A DNA stretch of 16,132 nucleotides from Phoronis ovalis. Its lineage: Eukaryota; Phoronida; Phoronidae. The notes beneath the pieces are model-generated. The model was not told the DNA's origin, did no database searches, and saw only the letters and a list, made by a program, of their open reading frames with translations. How positions within the stretch are numbered: position 1 is the stretch's first letter; each line of letters begins with the position of its first letter. Below, one piece after another: positions 9,309 through 16,132 of this stretch. Location: positions 1 to 16,132 of the forward strand of contig JAOXYB010024723.1 in NCBI GenBank assembly GCA_028565635.1, given 5' to 3'. Position numbers and translations under genes: made by a program.

Positions 9309-12300
9309 GTGAGTATAAGATGTGCAATATTTGCATCGATGGATAAGGATATGGCCATGTCTTTCCTTGCTAGGAATGTGTTGGTGTTTTGGCTGATGCA
9401 AGTTTGTGATTACCATAATTTGCTGTTTCTCCTCAAGGTGTGATTACAATCATATTAAGTACAGGCTGTTTTAGACAGAAGAGTACTTCATAGCGTAATT
9501 GTAGATCATTTGATACACAAATAAATAGATCCCCAGTTTCTTTTTCCAAATACCCGTTGTCACATGTGGGAAACCTTTTTAACAGAAGAGTATGATGAAT
9601 GTTAATATATACTTATATTGTTTTTACAATTTTACTCATGCTAAGCCTGTTCTATTTGTTCTAAAGAATATAAAGACATATCTCGTTTTCGTTACAGGGG
9701 AGGGTGCTTTTGGAAAGAAGAGCATAGTGGATCAGGCACAGGAATACATAGACTGCGCTGCAGAAAATTTAATAGAGTTCCAGCATCCCAAAGTAAAGTT
9801 TTTGTTCTGTAAAGGGGTGACTGATGCCATGGCGATATCACTGGAGAAAGTAGGTGTCACGGTCGTTGGTAAGAAAGTTGACATATTAATAGACAAGGAA
9901 ATAAAACTAAGGAAACTGAAGGAAATCCAAGAGTATAAGTTTGAAGATGAAAGCACACCTGTATGTGATGGTTTGGAGGGTATTGAAATAGGCGTAGCTG
10001 ATAAAAAGTCTAGTGTTCTAAATGTGCACACATCACAATTTGATATTAACAGATTGACTAGTAGTGTGCATGGAGCTGAAAGTAAAACTGAAAGACAATT
10101 TGTCAGAAAAGATACATCAGATTTGCAATCTTTAAAATTATGTAGTGACCTTGTTGGTCAAGCTGATGTGGATAAAATTCCTGATAGGAAAGATATGTTG
10201 TTAGATACAAAAGACACATCTATGAAAAAGATATGTAGTGAAGTTACTGGTCAAACTGATACGGATAAAATTTTTGACAGAAATAACAGCATAGCATGTA
10301 CTCCAGAGGAGATAAATGATTTTAAAATGTTAAAATTCGATATTGATTTCATTAAAAAAGAAAAAGACATTTCCAAGATTTTGTTGGAACCTGTGTCTAG
10401 TAAAGTTAATTTAGACATAACAACAATGATTGCCATGATTTCTGCTTTAACTCATGGTGGATGTCATTTTGTATTCAAAGAAGATATTTTAACACAGCAA
10501 GCAAGATGGGAAAGAGAAACACCAGTCTTACTGCAGATAATGGAATTTGTAAAAGGTATGCAACATAGAAGATAATAAGAATTATTTCTCCCAAAAATAT
10601 GAATATAATGCTTGTAAAGTTTAAAATAACATTATGGCTTACTCTATGGATGATCGGTAAGTAATTTGACTTAAATTAGGGAAAATATCTTGCAATGTAG
10701 ATGAGAAAAAATATGTAATTATTTTCCACCTGTAAACTTTGAAGATTTTGTGAAAAAGTTTCTCTTGTTATTCAAATGAAAAAAAAAATAGGTCTAAAAT
10801 AGAAAAATGTGTTTTCCAATCACCCGGCCGACCCTAATGTTAATCCGTTTCAAAGGCAAAAAAAAAAGATTTTCATATTTCCCAGCAAATACCTGTGTCG
10901 TTATTCTTTTCATTGTGTTTTTTGTTAAATGCCTACCTAACTAGCCTATTGTTTTCACACAGTTATTGGAAACACACAACTTTTTCTTTTAAGCTTAGAT
11001 GACCGCACAAGCTTCATGACGACTGACACTGAAAATATCCTTCGATTTCCATTAGATTCTGAAGTTAAAATGGAAAAGAAAATCTGTATAAACTTTGTTT
11101 TTCGTCAGAATAATGTATTTGGATACAAAATATGACCTCCAAAAAAGCAATTTTATTTTAAAAATAACCCATTTCATCATCGTTTTGTGGCCATAATTAA
11201 TAAATAAACAGACTATCGAGCTTCATATCACTATCCTACTGTTATCAGTGTGACTTAACTCTTTGACTTTTAGCCTTTAATGGATGAAATCTGGTGAGAT
11301 CTTACAATGTAACTGTTAGAAGAAAATGGCTGACCCTTTTGTAAAATTTATCACAATATGGATGCACGATAAATAATTTTTAGATCAGGTCCAATATAGC
11401 TGACTGGTGGTCATATTGTTTGTCCAGTAGGCCTATTTTTTTTGGAAATCTCCGTGTTTAGTATTGGAATTGTTTTTATATTGCTCATGCTTCACTATAG
11501 GCAAAACATTGTATGCATGCGACTCTGCAATAAAAGACTTCATTGAGATTGTGAACACCATAGCAGGACCTGCTGAAAAGTGTCGAGCAAAAGCACTTTT
11601 TCAAAATATTACTAGAGTACCTGACTCTATATCTGAAATGACGCAACGTCTGAAACTTAGTGGCAAAGCTAAAGACAGAGCTAAGGTATAAATCACTGTA
11701 TTTTTCATTCTTCCTCACTTTGCTGGTTACTTTTTTTTCTAAAATGATAGCTTAACTGCTGCTGCCTCCCTCTTATTCCATTAAAAACATAATAAATGCT
11801 CCCTTGACTAGTAATTATACTTGGGGACTGATGCTTAAATTTTAAGTCCTTGCCCAGGTGGGTAACCAGGAGGGTGTTGTAGGTATTAATTATACAAACT
11901 CTGTTTTTAGATCATATTTGGTTTTGGTGATGTCATTCATGCAGTAACTGTAACAGCTAATTCAGGTTTCACCCGAGCAGCTCAAGGACAGGTGATGATT
12001 ATTAGTTAGTTGTAGTCAATATCCCGAACTGCCATGTATGTGTAAATTAATAGCAACTCTTTTATTTATTTTTTATTTTTTTGAGGTAAAATGTTTTGTA
12101 AAAGTATTTTAGGAATTGCCGTATTATGAAATGTCTTAATTATTTGACTTACTGAATATTTAACTCCTATATTCAATTTTTACTCTACATAGTACGAACC
12201 TTAATTGAAGTGTAGGATTTGAAAATCCAATGTAATTATGGTCTGCTCATGGGACATATAGACTGTTATACAGCAGAGGCATTCATCAATCGATTACCTC

Positions 12301-12599
12301 TCCATGTTACATAGTCCTAGATAAGGCTAGATTCCTCGATGCAATTTTATTCGGACAGGTGTAATTTCTTTGTGTCCTGCCTACTTTCCATTACTGTTGC
12401 AGGTTATACAAATTTTAAAAAGTTATCTTGCTGTTTCTCACTTTTTATTTAATTTTCACTATTCCTTCTTTTTTTTCAGGGAATAAAATTTGCTGTTTAC
12501 CTCCATGGTTCTAGAGCTCTAACAGAGAAAAAGGAAGAAACTGCCATGTCGTTAAGAACCTCCTCATCTGTAAACAGAGAATCTGATGAAAATACATGA
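9080..12599 (+). CDS. C7orf25: C7orf25-like protein (UPF0415/DUF1308), 5' exon missing
   Basis: Five exons (9080-9308, 9698-10555, 11501-11685, 11911-11991, 12480-12599) join in consistent phases to 490 codons plus TGA. The product matches the C7orf25/UPF0415 family from the N-terminal region (patch VDVICDFGKTW, then ALHMIWVG) through KSIVDQAQEY to the C-terminal DUF1308 domain. That domain holds VNLDITTMIAMISALTHGG, YACDSAIKDF, FGFGD, TANSGF-RAA and a RALTE terminus. The molecular function of the family is not established to my knowledge. Acidic residues at 316, 370 and 431, ending predicted strands, are reminiscent of PIN-like nucleases; that is an inference. About 50 N-terminal residues and the start codon are missing upstream. 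The linker at residues 134-312 is about 110 residues longer than in the human protein and contains an internal repeat. Confidence 0.93.
9698..10555 (+). CDS. C7orf25: C7orf25-like gene, large central exon
   Basis: The acceptor is TTACAG ending at 9697 and the donor G|GTATGC at 10556; the exon is 858 nt. The upstream open frame back to an ATG at 9592 is intron read-through, not a start. It encodes the second half of the N-terminal region (GKKSIVDQAQEY, FLFCKGVTDAMA, LEKVGVTVVG), then a long Lys/Asp/Ser-rich linker, then the start of the DUF1308 domain (VNLDITT, THGGCHFVFKEDIL). Two linker segments beginning KDTS (10108-10209 and 10210-10287) are diverged tandem copies. Confidence 0.93.
10108..10287 (+). 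repeat. Internal protein repeat in the linker
   Basis: Copy 1 (10108-10209, 34 codons) and copy 2 (10210-10287, about 26 codons) share KDTS, a CS-D/E pair, V-GQ and then DKI-DR in register, with a three-codon gap in copy 2. The match is also visible at DNA level (AAAGA-ACATC, TATGTAGTGA, GATAAAAT), which indicates a true segmental duplication rather than convergent composition. It lies in a part of the protein that is variable across the family. Confidence 0.75.
10556..11500 (+). other. Intron of the C7orf25-like gene with an odd open frame
   Basis: This 945-bp phase-1 intron is bounded by GTATGC and CTATAG. Within it, plus-strand 10995-11135 is open for 46 codons to TGA with a coding-like look (LDDRTSFMTTDTENI...), preceded by a pyrimidine-rich TTTTTCTTTTAAG at 10981-10993. 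The phase at that possible acceptor does not fit the preceding exon: joining gives GCT followed at once by TAG. It is therefore not an in-frame alternative exon of this gene as it stands. Confidence 0.5.
11501..11685 (+). CDS. C7orf25: C7orf25-like gene, DUF1308 exon 3
   Basis: The acceptor CTATAG ends at 11500 and the donor is AAG|GTATAA at 11686. The exon completes the split glycine codon and encodes 61 residues starting KTLYACDSAIKDF. It includes a GPAEKCRAKAL helix and the NITRVPDS patch, all at family-typical positions in the DUF1308 domain. It ends at a codon boundary. Confidence 0.93.
11911..11991 (+). CDS. C7orf25: C7orf25-like gene, DUF1308 exon 4
   Basis: This is an 81-nt phase-0 exon after a TTTTTAG acceptor ending at 11910, with donor CAG|GTGATG at 11992. 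It encodes IIFGFGDVIHAVTVTANSGF and then TRAAQGQ, the most conserved block of the family C-terminus, with the FGFGD aspartate. The exon is too short to find by frame length; it was identified by family pattern and phase. Confidence 0.93.
12480..12599 (+). CDS. C7orf25: C7orf25-like gene, terminal exon
   Basis: A long T tract and CAG end at 12479. The exon opens with GGA ATA AAA TTT (GIKFAVYLHGSRALTEKK) and runs 39 codons to TGA at 12597-12599. The RALTE motif is the usual end of the conserved domain, and the remaining Ser/Glu-rich tail is variable. Candidate poly(A) signals AATAAA occur at 13128-13133 and 13141-13146, about 530 nt downstream, inside a foldback repeat. Confidence 0.93.
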   Translation, partial: GIKFAVYLHGSRALTEKKEETAMSLRTSSSVNRESDENT

Positions 12600-13050
12600 T
12601 TTTGAATACTTGAAAGATGTAGAAGAGAAGTTGTGAACACAAGTATAGTATTATCCAAAAATAATGAATAATACACTGGTGCACCAGGATTGTCTGGAAA
12701 GTGTATTCTTGTGGCCTGTTTGCTAGTAATTAATTAACAAGCAGGATTATCTAGCATGGATTATCTAGTTTGTGGATGATTATTTTTGGACAGGAAATAT
12801 ACATGTAGGTAAATTTTGATAATATCTAATTAAAACTGGTTGCCCAAGGTGAGCTTCAATAATATACATGTAGGTATTTAACTGGTGGTTTATATAGATC
12901 ATACCGTTACATTTGGGCTCTCATACTGTGCAAAAATGTATGCCTAATATCTTTTTAAAATCCTAGTGAACCCTTAATTCAAAATTTTTACTCAAGGATA
13001 TCTATTGAAAACATTAATATAACAGATCCTGTGACATTCGTATTACAGCG
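12600..13050. other. Probable 3' UTR of the C7orf25-like gene
   Basis: There is no further coding potential. Two short direct repeats are present: a 14-bp unit with GGATTATCTAG at 12744-12754 and 12758-12768, and ATATACATGTAGGTA at 12797-12811 and 12862-12876. Assignment as 3' UTR rests only on position between the stop codon and the first downstream AATAAA. Confidence 0.4.
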
Positions 13051-13476
13051 CCACGGACGGAATCCTGTGGAAAATGTACTTTTTACTATTGCCACTGAAT
13101 CCCTCCGAATTGCTTGTTTTTAAGAAAAATAAATAATTTAAATAAAGATCGAACTCACCACAGCACTGCCACTGTGATAAGATGGTGCTACAAGCATTTT
13201 GGACACATTAGTTCAATATCGAAAACACCCAAACATGCCTGAAGCTTCTGGAAGTGCTCATAGCGCCATCTTGGAGTTACTACAGTAAGTAGCCATGGTG
13301 CTGCTGTAAGTTCGTTCTGTTATTAAATGATATTTTTCATCAAAAAAAGGCAATTTTTTGTCTGGAACTTTAAAAAATATGTAATACTATTTGTGCAGAA
13401 TTTGCTATTTCTGCTGCAGAATAGGGAGAAAAATTGCTGCAGAATTTTAAATTTTTCACTACGGAATTCCACAGTG
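13051..13476. repeat. Imperfect foldback (inverted-repeat) element
   Basis: The two halves are diverged reverse complements. GAACTCACCACAGCAC at 13151-13166 pairs with 13298-13313 (13 of 16), AAGATGGTGCT near 13179-13189 pairs with AGCGCCATCTT at 13262-13272, and AATTGC plus a T-run and GAAAAAT flank both sides. The outer ends near 13051-13070 (CGGAATCC, TGTGG) and 13461-13476 (CGGAATTCCACAGTG) also pair. The right half additionally repeats TGCAGAATTT-type words (13396, 13420 and 13438 regions). No coding content and no clear target duplication were seen. Confidence 0.6.
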
Positions 13477-14173
13477 TCTGATATAATATAATAGTTTCTC
13501 AATAAATAAAATTGAAACTTTAATTTCACGAGTGTGTGTTGAAAAACAAATTATTATCAAGATGTCAAGCTAAGATAGTGGAGCTGTTGTGTTAAGTTTG
13601 TTAAATACTTAATTAACTTGTTAAACTATTGCAAACAACAAATAATCTAACAGCCAGTACGTATGTATAGGTAATATTCACTCCTTATTCAAACATTTTG
13701 TAAACTCCCCTTTAAGGCATTAAGCAATCCCTACTTTTTTATTTTATTAAATTTCATATACCTTAGAGTATGTGGAACTGTCCTATCTTTATACTGAACT
13801 CATCCCTCTAATCCCTATTCTTTGTTCTCACTAATTTTGGAGGGCGATACCAGGTATGAATATGGTTAGTATCTTGCCATCTTTCCTCAGCTAAATATGT
13901 GGACTCACTGGAACTCAAACTGTACTTCTCTCATACTTCAATAATAATATCTGTAAAAGATTTGACACTACAGCAGTCACTGTGATAAATATCACTTTTT
14001 GCCATTACACTTTAAAAATCATAATGCAGTTAGCACTTAATACTACATGACATGGATAAACAAATACACTTAAATGTGAATAACAAAAATGTGGCAAGTG
14101 TAACAAGACTTCTAATACTGACAAAATGTGATGAAACAAAACTTGAGCAAAGTTTCCCAAAAATATACGACAA
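13477..14173. other. Region between convergent genes
   Basis: No gene is supported on either strand. On the minus strand two overlapping AATAAA signals (plus-strand TTTATT at 13738-13743 and 13743-13748) lie about 430 nt beyond the stop codon of the minus-strand gene. They are the best candidate for its poly(A) signal. The minus-strand frame 14005-14319 overlaps the real exon in another frame and is a shadow. Confidence 0.45.
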
Positions 14174-14485
14174 TTACCAATCTCCATAATCTTGATAGTT
14201 AAACTCAGATCTGTTGTCCTGGGAGTCTTCACGAGGTTGCTCGTGCATGTACTGAGATTGAAGTTGAGCTGGTTGCGTCCTTGTATATTGCGACTGCTGC
14301 AGACTTGTTTGAACACCATACCGTGACGGCTGAGAAAAGAGCTGCATCATTCGGAACTCATGCTCTCTTTCCTCTTTTGTCATACATTTCTCATATGCTA
14401 AACGTTCTTTTTCCAATTTCATTTGCTCTTCCCTCCAGCTGTTTATAAACTCCTGGGTAACTTGCGCTGGTTCATCTTTCTTGGA
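14174..14485 (-). CDS. Minus-strand gene, terminal exon
   Basis: The best reading starts at 14485 after the acceptor AATAG (plus-strand CT at 14486-14487), opening SKKDEPAQ in phase 0, and runs 103 codons to TAA at 14176-14174. A TAG lies immediately upstream in this frame, so the exon cannot start earlier. A stronger-looking acceptor, TTTTGCAG, ends at 14494, 8 nt upstream. Used in phase 0, it would give QNSPRKMNQRKLPRSL and a stop at 14445-14443. The charged, then Gln-rich, protein made from the downstream site looks authentic, so I prefer it; both may be used. Confidence 0.7.
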   Translation of the reverse strand, partial: SKKDEPAQVTQEFINSWREEQMKLEKERLAYEKCMTKEEREHEFRMMQLFSQPSRYGVQTSLQQSQYTRTQPAQLQSQYMHEQPREDSQDNRSEFNYQDYGDW

Positions 14486-15543
14486 CTATTTTGCTGCAAA
14501 ACTAAAATGTCAAAAGGAATGTGTAAGGTTGTACAATCGTGTGTGTATCAGCAATCTTTAAAGAAGATGTTTAATTTAAAATCCATTTTATTTTTTTAAC
14601 ATCAAATAAGTACTAAACACAGTACAATTTTGTGTTTCGTGTATATAAATATAAGCAAGTTGATTAGCTCTTCCGGGAAGAAGTGGTGGCTTAAAAATGT
14701 CCTTCCACAATATATCCAATATTTTTAATGAATTACATGCAGTGTATACGAATTGTAAGACTTTTACTACTAAAATCCCATTTCAATGTGGTTTAAATAT
14801 AATTCTAATTTAAAGGTCAAGTCATTTTTACAACTGATAGTAGACAGTAAACAGTAAGTAAACAATAACAAGTTACCATGGTGACAAAACTTACCAAGTT
14901 TTGTAAATACACATTTGCAGCATTTACGATCCATTCATCTGCAACGATTAAGTTGTTGGCTTGCATAGTCCCATCCACCTTTGCGAGGCAAAAACTGTTG
15001 AACTCCTCGTTAATATGCTGAACTAGGGATGGATTTAGCTTGAAACTTGCTATCTTTTTTTCAAGCAGGAACTTGTTGTCTTTTGTGAACCTTCCCACTG
15101 AGGATTTGCAATATATAAATGTTTCTTCCCCATCGAAAATCCCTAAGTAGATTCGAGAATTGTAATCCACAAGTCCAATCTGCAAAATAGAAAAGTTCAC
15201 ATACACTTTATAATGCAGTGCAGTTCCATTTCAGAAAATAAGTGAAATCATAATGTCACTTCTGCTTTGAAAATGCCAGCGCTTTACCTGCAAACTTTGG
15301 CACAAAACACCTCAATTTTTGTTAGCCTTTATTTTTATAAAATGTAAAAAAGACAAAATAATAAGTTTCCTGCTTTTTCCTAATATGATCCTACATGTAA
15401 ATAGTTGATCCAGTAAAATAAACAAGTTTGTAAAAACAAATTATAGACTCAGATAAAGAATGTTAGTATACCTTCATTTCTATGCTGTCACGAACTTCAA
15501 CTTTCACTTGAAATACCCTCTGTTTCCCAATGGTATCTTCAGA
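14174..15543 (-). CDS. Unrecognised protein, 3' part, three exons
   Basis: Three phase-0 exons on the minus strand (15543-15472, 15179-14895, 14485-14174) give 222 residues ending at TAA. The N-terminal part is missing beyond the recognised exons. Residues 1-119 look like a compact alpha/beta domain with DYNSRIYLGIFDGEETFIY, LLEKKIASFKL and VADEWIVNAANVYLQ. Residues 120-160 form a charged amphipathic helix (EFINSWREEQMKLEKERLAY, then KEEREHEFRMMQLF) of a kind often found behind Myb/SANT-like DNA-binding domains in animal genes. The rest is Gln/Ser/Tyr-rich and ends DYGDW. I do not recognise the family. A regulatory or DNA-associated role is only a guess from the helix style. Confidence 0.75.
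14895..15179 (-). CDS. Minus-strand gene, middle exon
   Basis: It is bounded by the acceptor TTTTGCAG (AG at 15181-15180) and the donor TTG|GTAAGT (GT at 14894-14893), with 95 complete codons in phase 0. It encodes IGLVDYNSRIYLGIFDGEET through AANVYLQNL. The balanced composition differs from the AT-rich chance frames around it, and both splice signals are strong. Confidence 0.8.
15472..15543 (-). CDS. Minus-strand gene, small upstream exon
   Basis: A 72-nt phase-0 exon lies between the acceptor TTTTATTGCAG (AG at 15545-15544) and the donor AAG|GTATAC (GT at 15471-15470). Its 24 residues, SEDTIGKQRVFQVKVEVRDS plus IEMK, look like two beta strands and join smoothly to IGLVDYN in the next exon. 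The surrounding open frame back to 15672 is probably intron read-through. Confidence 0.7.
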
Positions 15544-15545
15544 CT

Positions 15546-16132
15546 GCAATAAAAATATGATAGCCCTTGAATTATGATTTACATAGCAGTAGCACTGTAT
15601 TATTTTACTTTGAAAGAGAGAATTCATGGCTTCAGTGTGATATACATATGTACAGACCTTGTTTTGAGGCAAATATCAACAATATAACTGGAAACTAGTA
15701 AAATGCTAAGCTTATTTATAGAAGGTAGTAAATGATCATTTTTTGTTCATTTAGCATAAAATGACTCAGTCTCACTTATTAACATTATTTTTAAACATTT
15801 CATGCAAATTAAGTGTTTGCCCTTAAGGTGAATTTTAACATCTTTATGTAATTAAGGGATGTAAGTTGTGTATAGAATGGTGAGGCACATAGAAATGTAT
15901 TTCTGATATGTTGGCAGTAATTTTTTTATCGTGCTTCAATTTGGCAATTCCTAAAAACAATAATAAGAAAGCAGTAATATTATAAATTTTAAAGCAATTA
16001 TAATGCGAGAAATGGGCAGGTTAGTAAGCAAACACTACGTTACTACGAGTAACATTGATTTAGAAGTAGAAGTTAAGAAAATACATCTTAAAATCTATAG
16101 GATCAACCTAACTTGTGGCTAAAAATTAAAAC
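15546..16132. other. Intron or upstream region of the minus-strand gene
   Basis: No further exon of the minus-strand gene could be recognised before the window ends, although its N-terminus must be encoded upstream (beyond 15543 on this strand). The stretch is AT-rich, without repeats or long frames that can be supported. Confidence 0.5.

Noticed and set aside
9592-9697. Methionine start for the C7orf25-like protein at 9592
   Set aside because: The residues before 9698 are not family-like, and a good acceptor (TTACAG) precedes the conserved EGAFGKKS. The upstream exon 9080-9308 joins in phase, so this is intron read-through.
9732-10031. 99-codon minus-strand open frame
   Set aside because: It is antisense to the central coding exon of the C7orf25-like gene; a shadow of real coding sequence.
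13141-13320. Possible tRNA-derived SINE (GTTCGATC on the minus strand near 13147)
   Set aside because: No matching A box at the right spacing and no tRNA-like cloverleaf was found. The stretch is better explained as an arm of the foldback repeat.
14005-14319. 104-codon minus-strand open frame
   Set aside because: It overlaps the terminal exon 14174-14485 in another frame. The alternative frame has the plausible protein and in-phase splice site.
1-16132. CRISPR array, prokaryotic operon or phage module
   Set aside because: No regularly spaced repeats, ribosome-binding sites or operon-like gene packing are present. Spliced genes and long AT-rich spacers point to an animal genome.

Overview
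This window is AT-rich, intron-containing DNA from an animal nuclear genome. Long intergenic stretches, GT-AG introns with eukaryote-type splice signals and several dispersed repeats rule out a bacterial or viral origin. The 8-mer tacatgta and near-variants recur through the window. Together with the repeat style, this suggests a marine invertebrate, possibly a mollusc or another lophotrochozoan, but the taxon is an inference.

Two protein-coding genes can be supported, and they converge tail to tail. On the plus strand, five exons between 9080 and 12599 encode most of a homolog of human C7orf25 (UPF0415 family, DUF1308 domain). All splice phases agree, and together the exons give 490 codons. 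The extreme N-terminus (about 50 residues by comparison with the family) lies on an upstream exon that I could not find. The central linker is much longer than in vertebrates and contains an internal tandem duplication. On the minus strand, three phase-0 exons between 14174 and 15543 encode the C-terminal 222 residues of a protein I do not recognise. It has a compact middle domain, a charged helix and a Gln/Tyr-rich tail, and its last intron has two competing acceptors 8 nt apart that give different C-termini.

The left 9 kb holds no gene I can defend, but it holds several mobile-element-like structures: a 669-bp near-perfect palindromic (foldback) element between TTAA sites (1362-2030); a G/C-run repeat made of minus-strand phrases of about 30 nt (2036-2620), with relatives at 7940-8240 and 8750-8960; a diverged tandem duplication (3568-4030); and a roughly 740-bp terminal-inverted-repeat element with TA target sites (5944-6686) carrying an interrupted minus-strand reading frame. 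A further imperfect foldback repeat (13051-13476) lies between the two convergent genes and carries AATAAA signals.

No rRNA, tRNA, CRISPR array, intact transposase, or multi-gene system was found. The strongest second-look items are the expanded C7orf25-like protein, the tandem-acceptor switch in the unknown minus-strand gene, and the unclassified repeat families.
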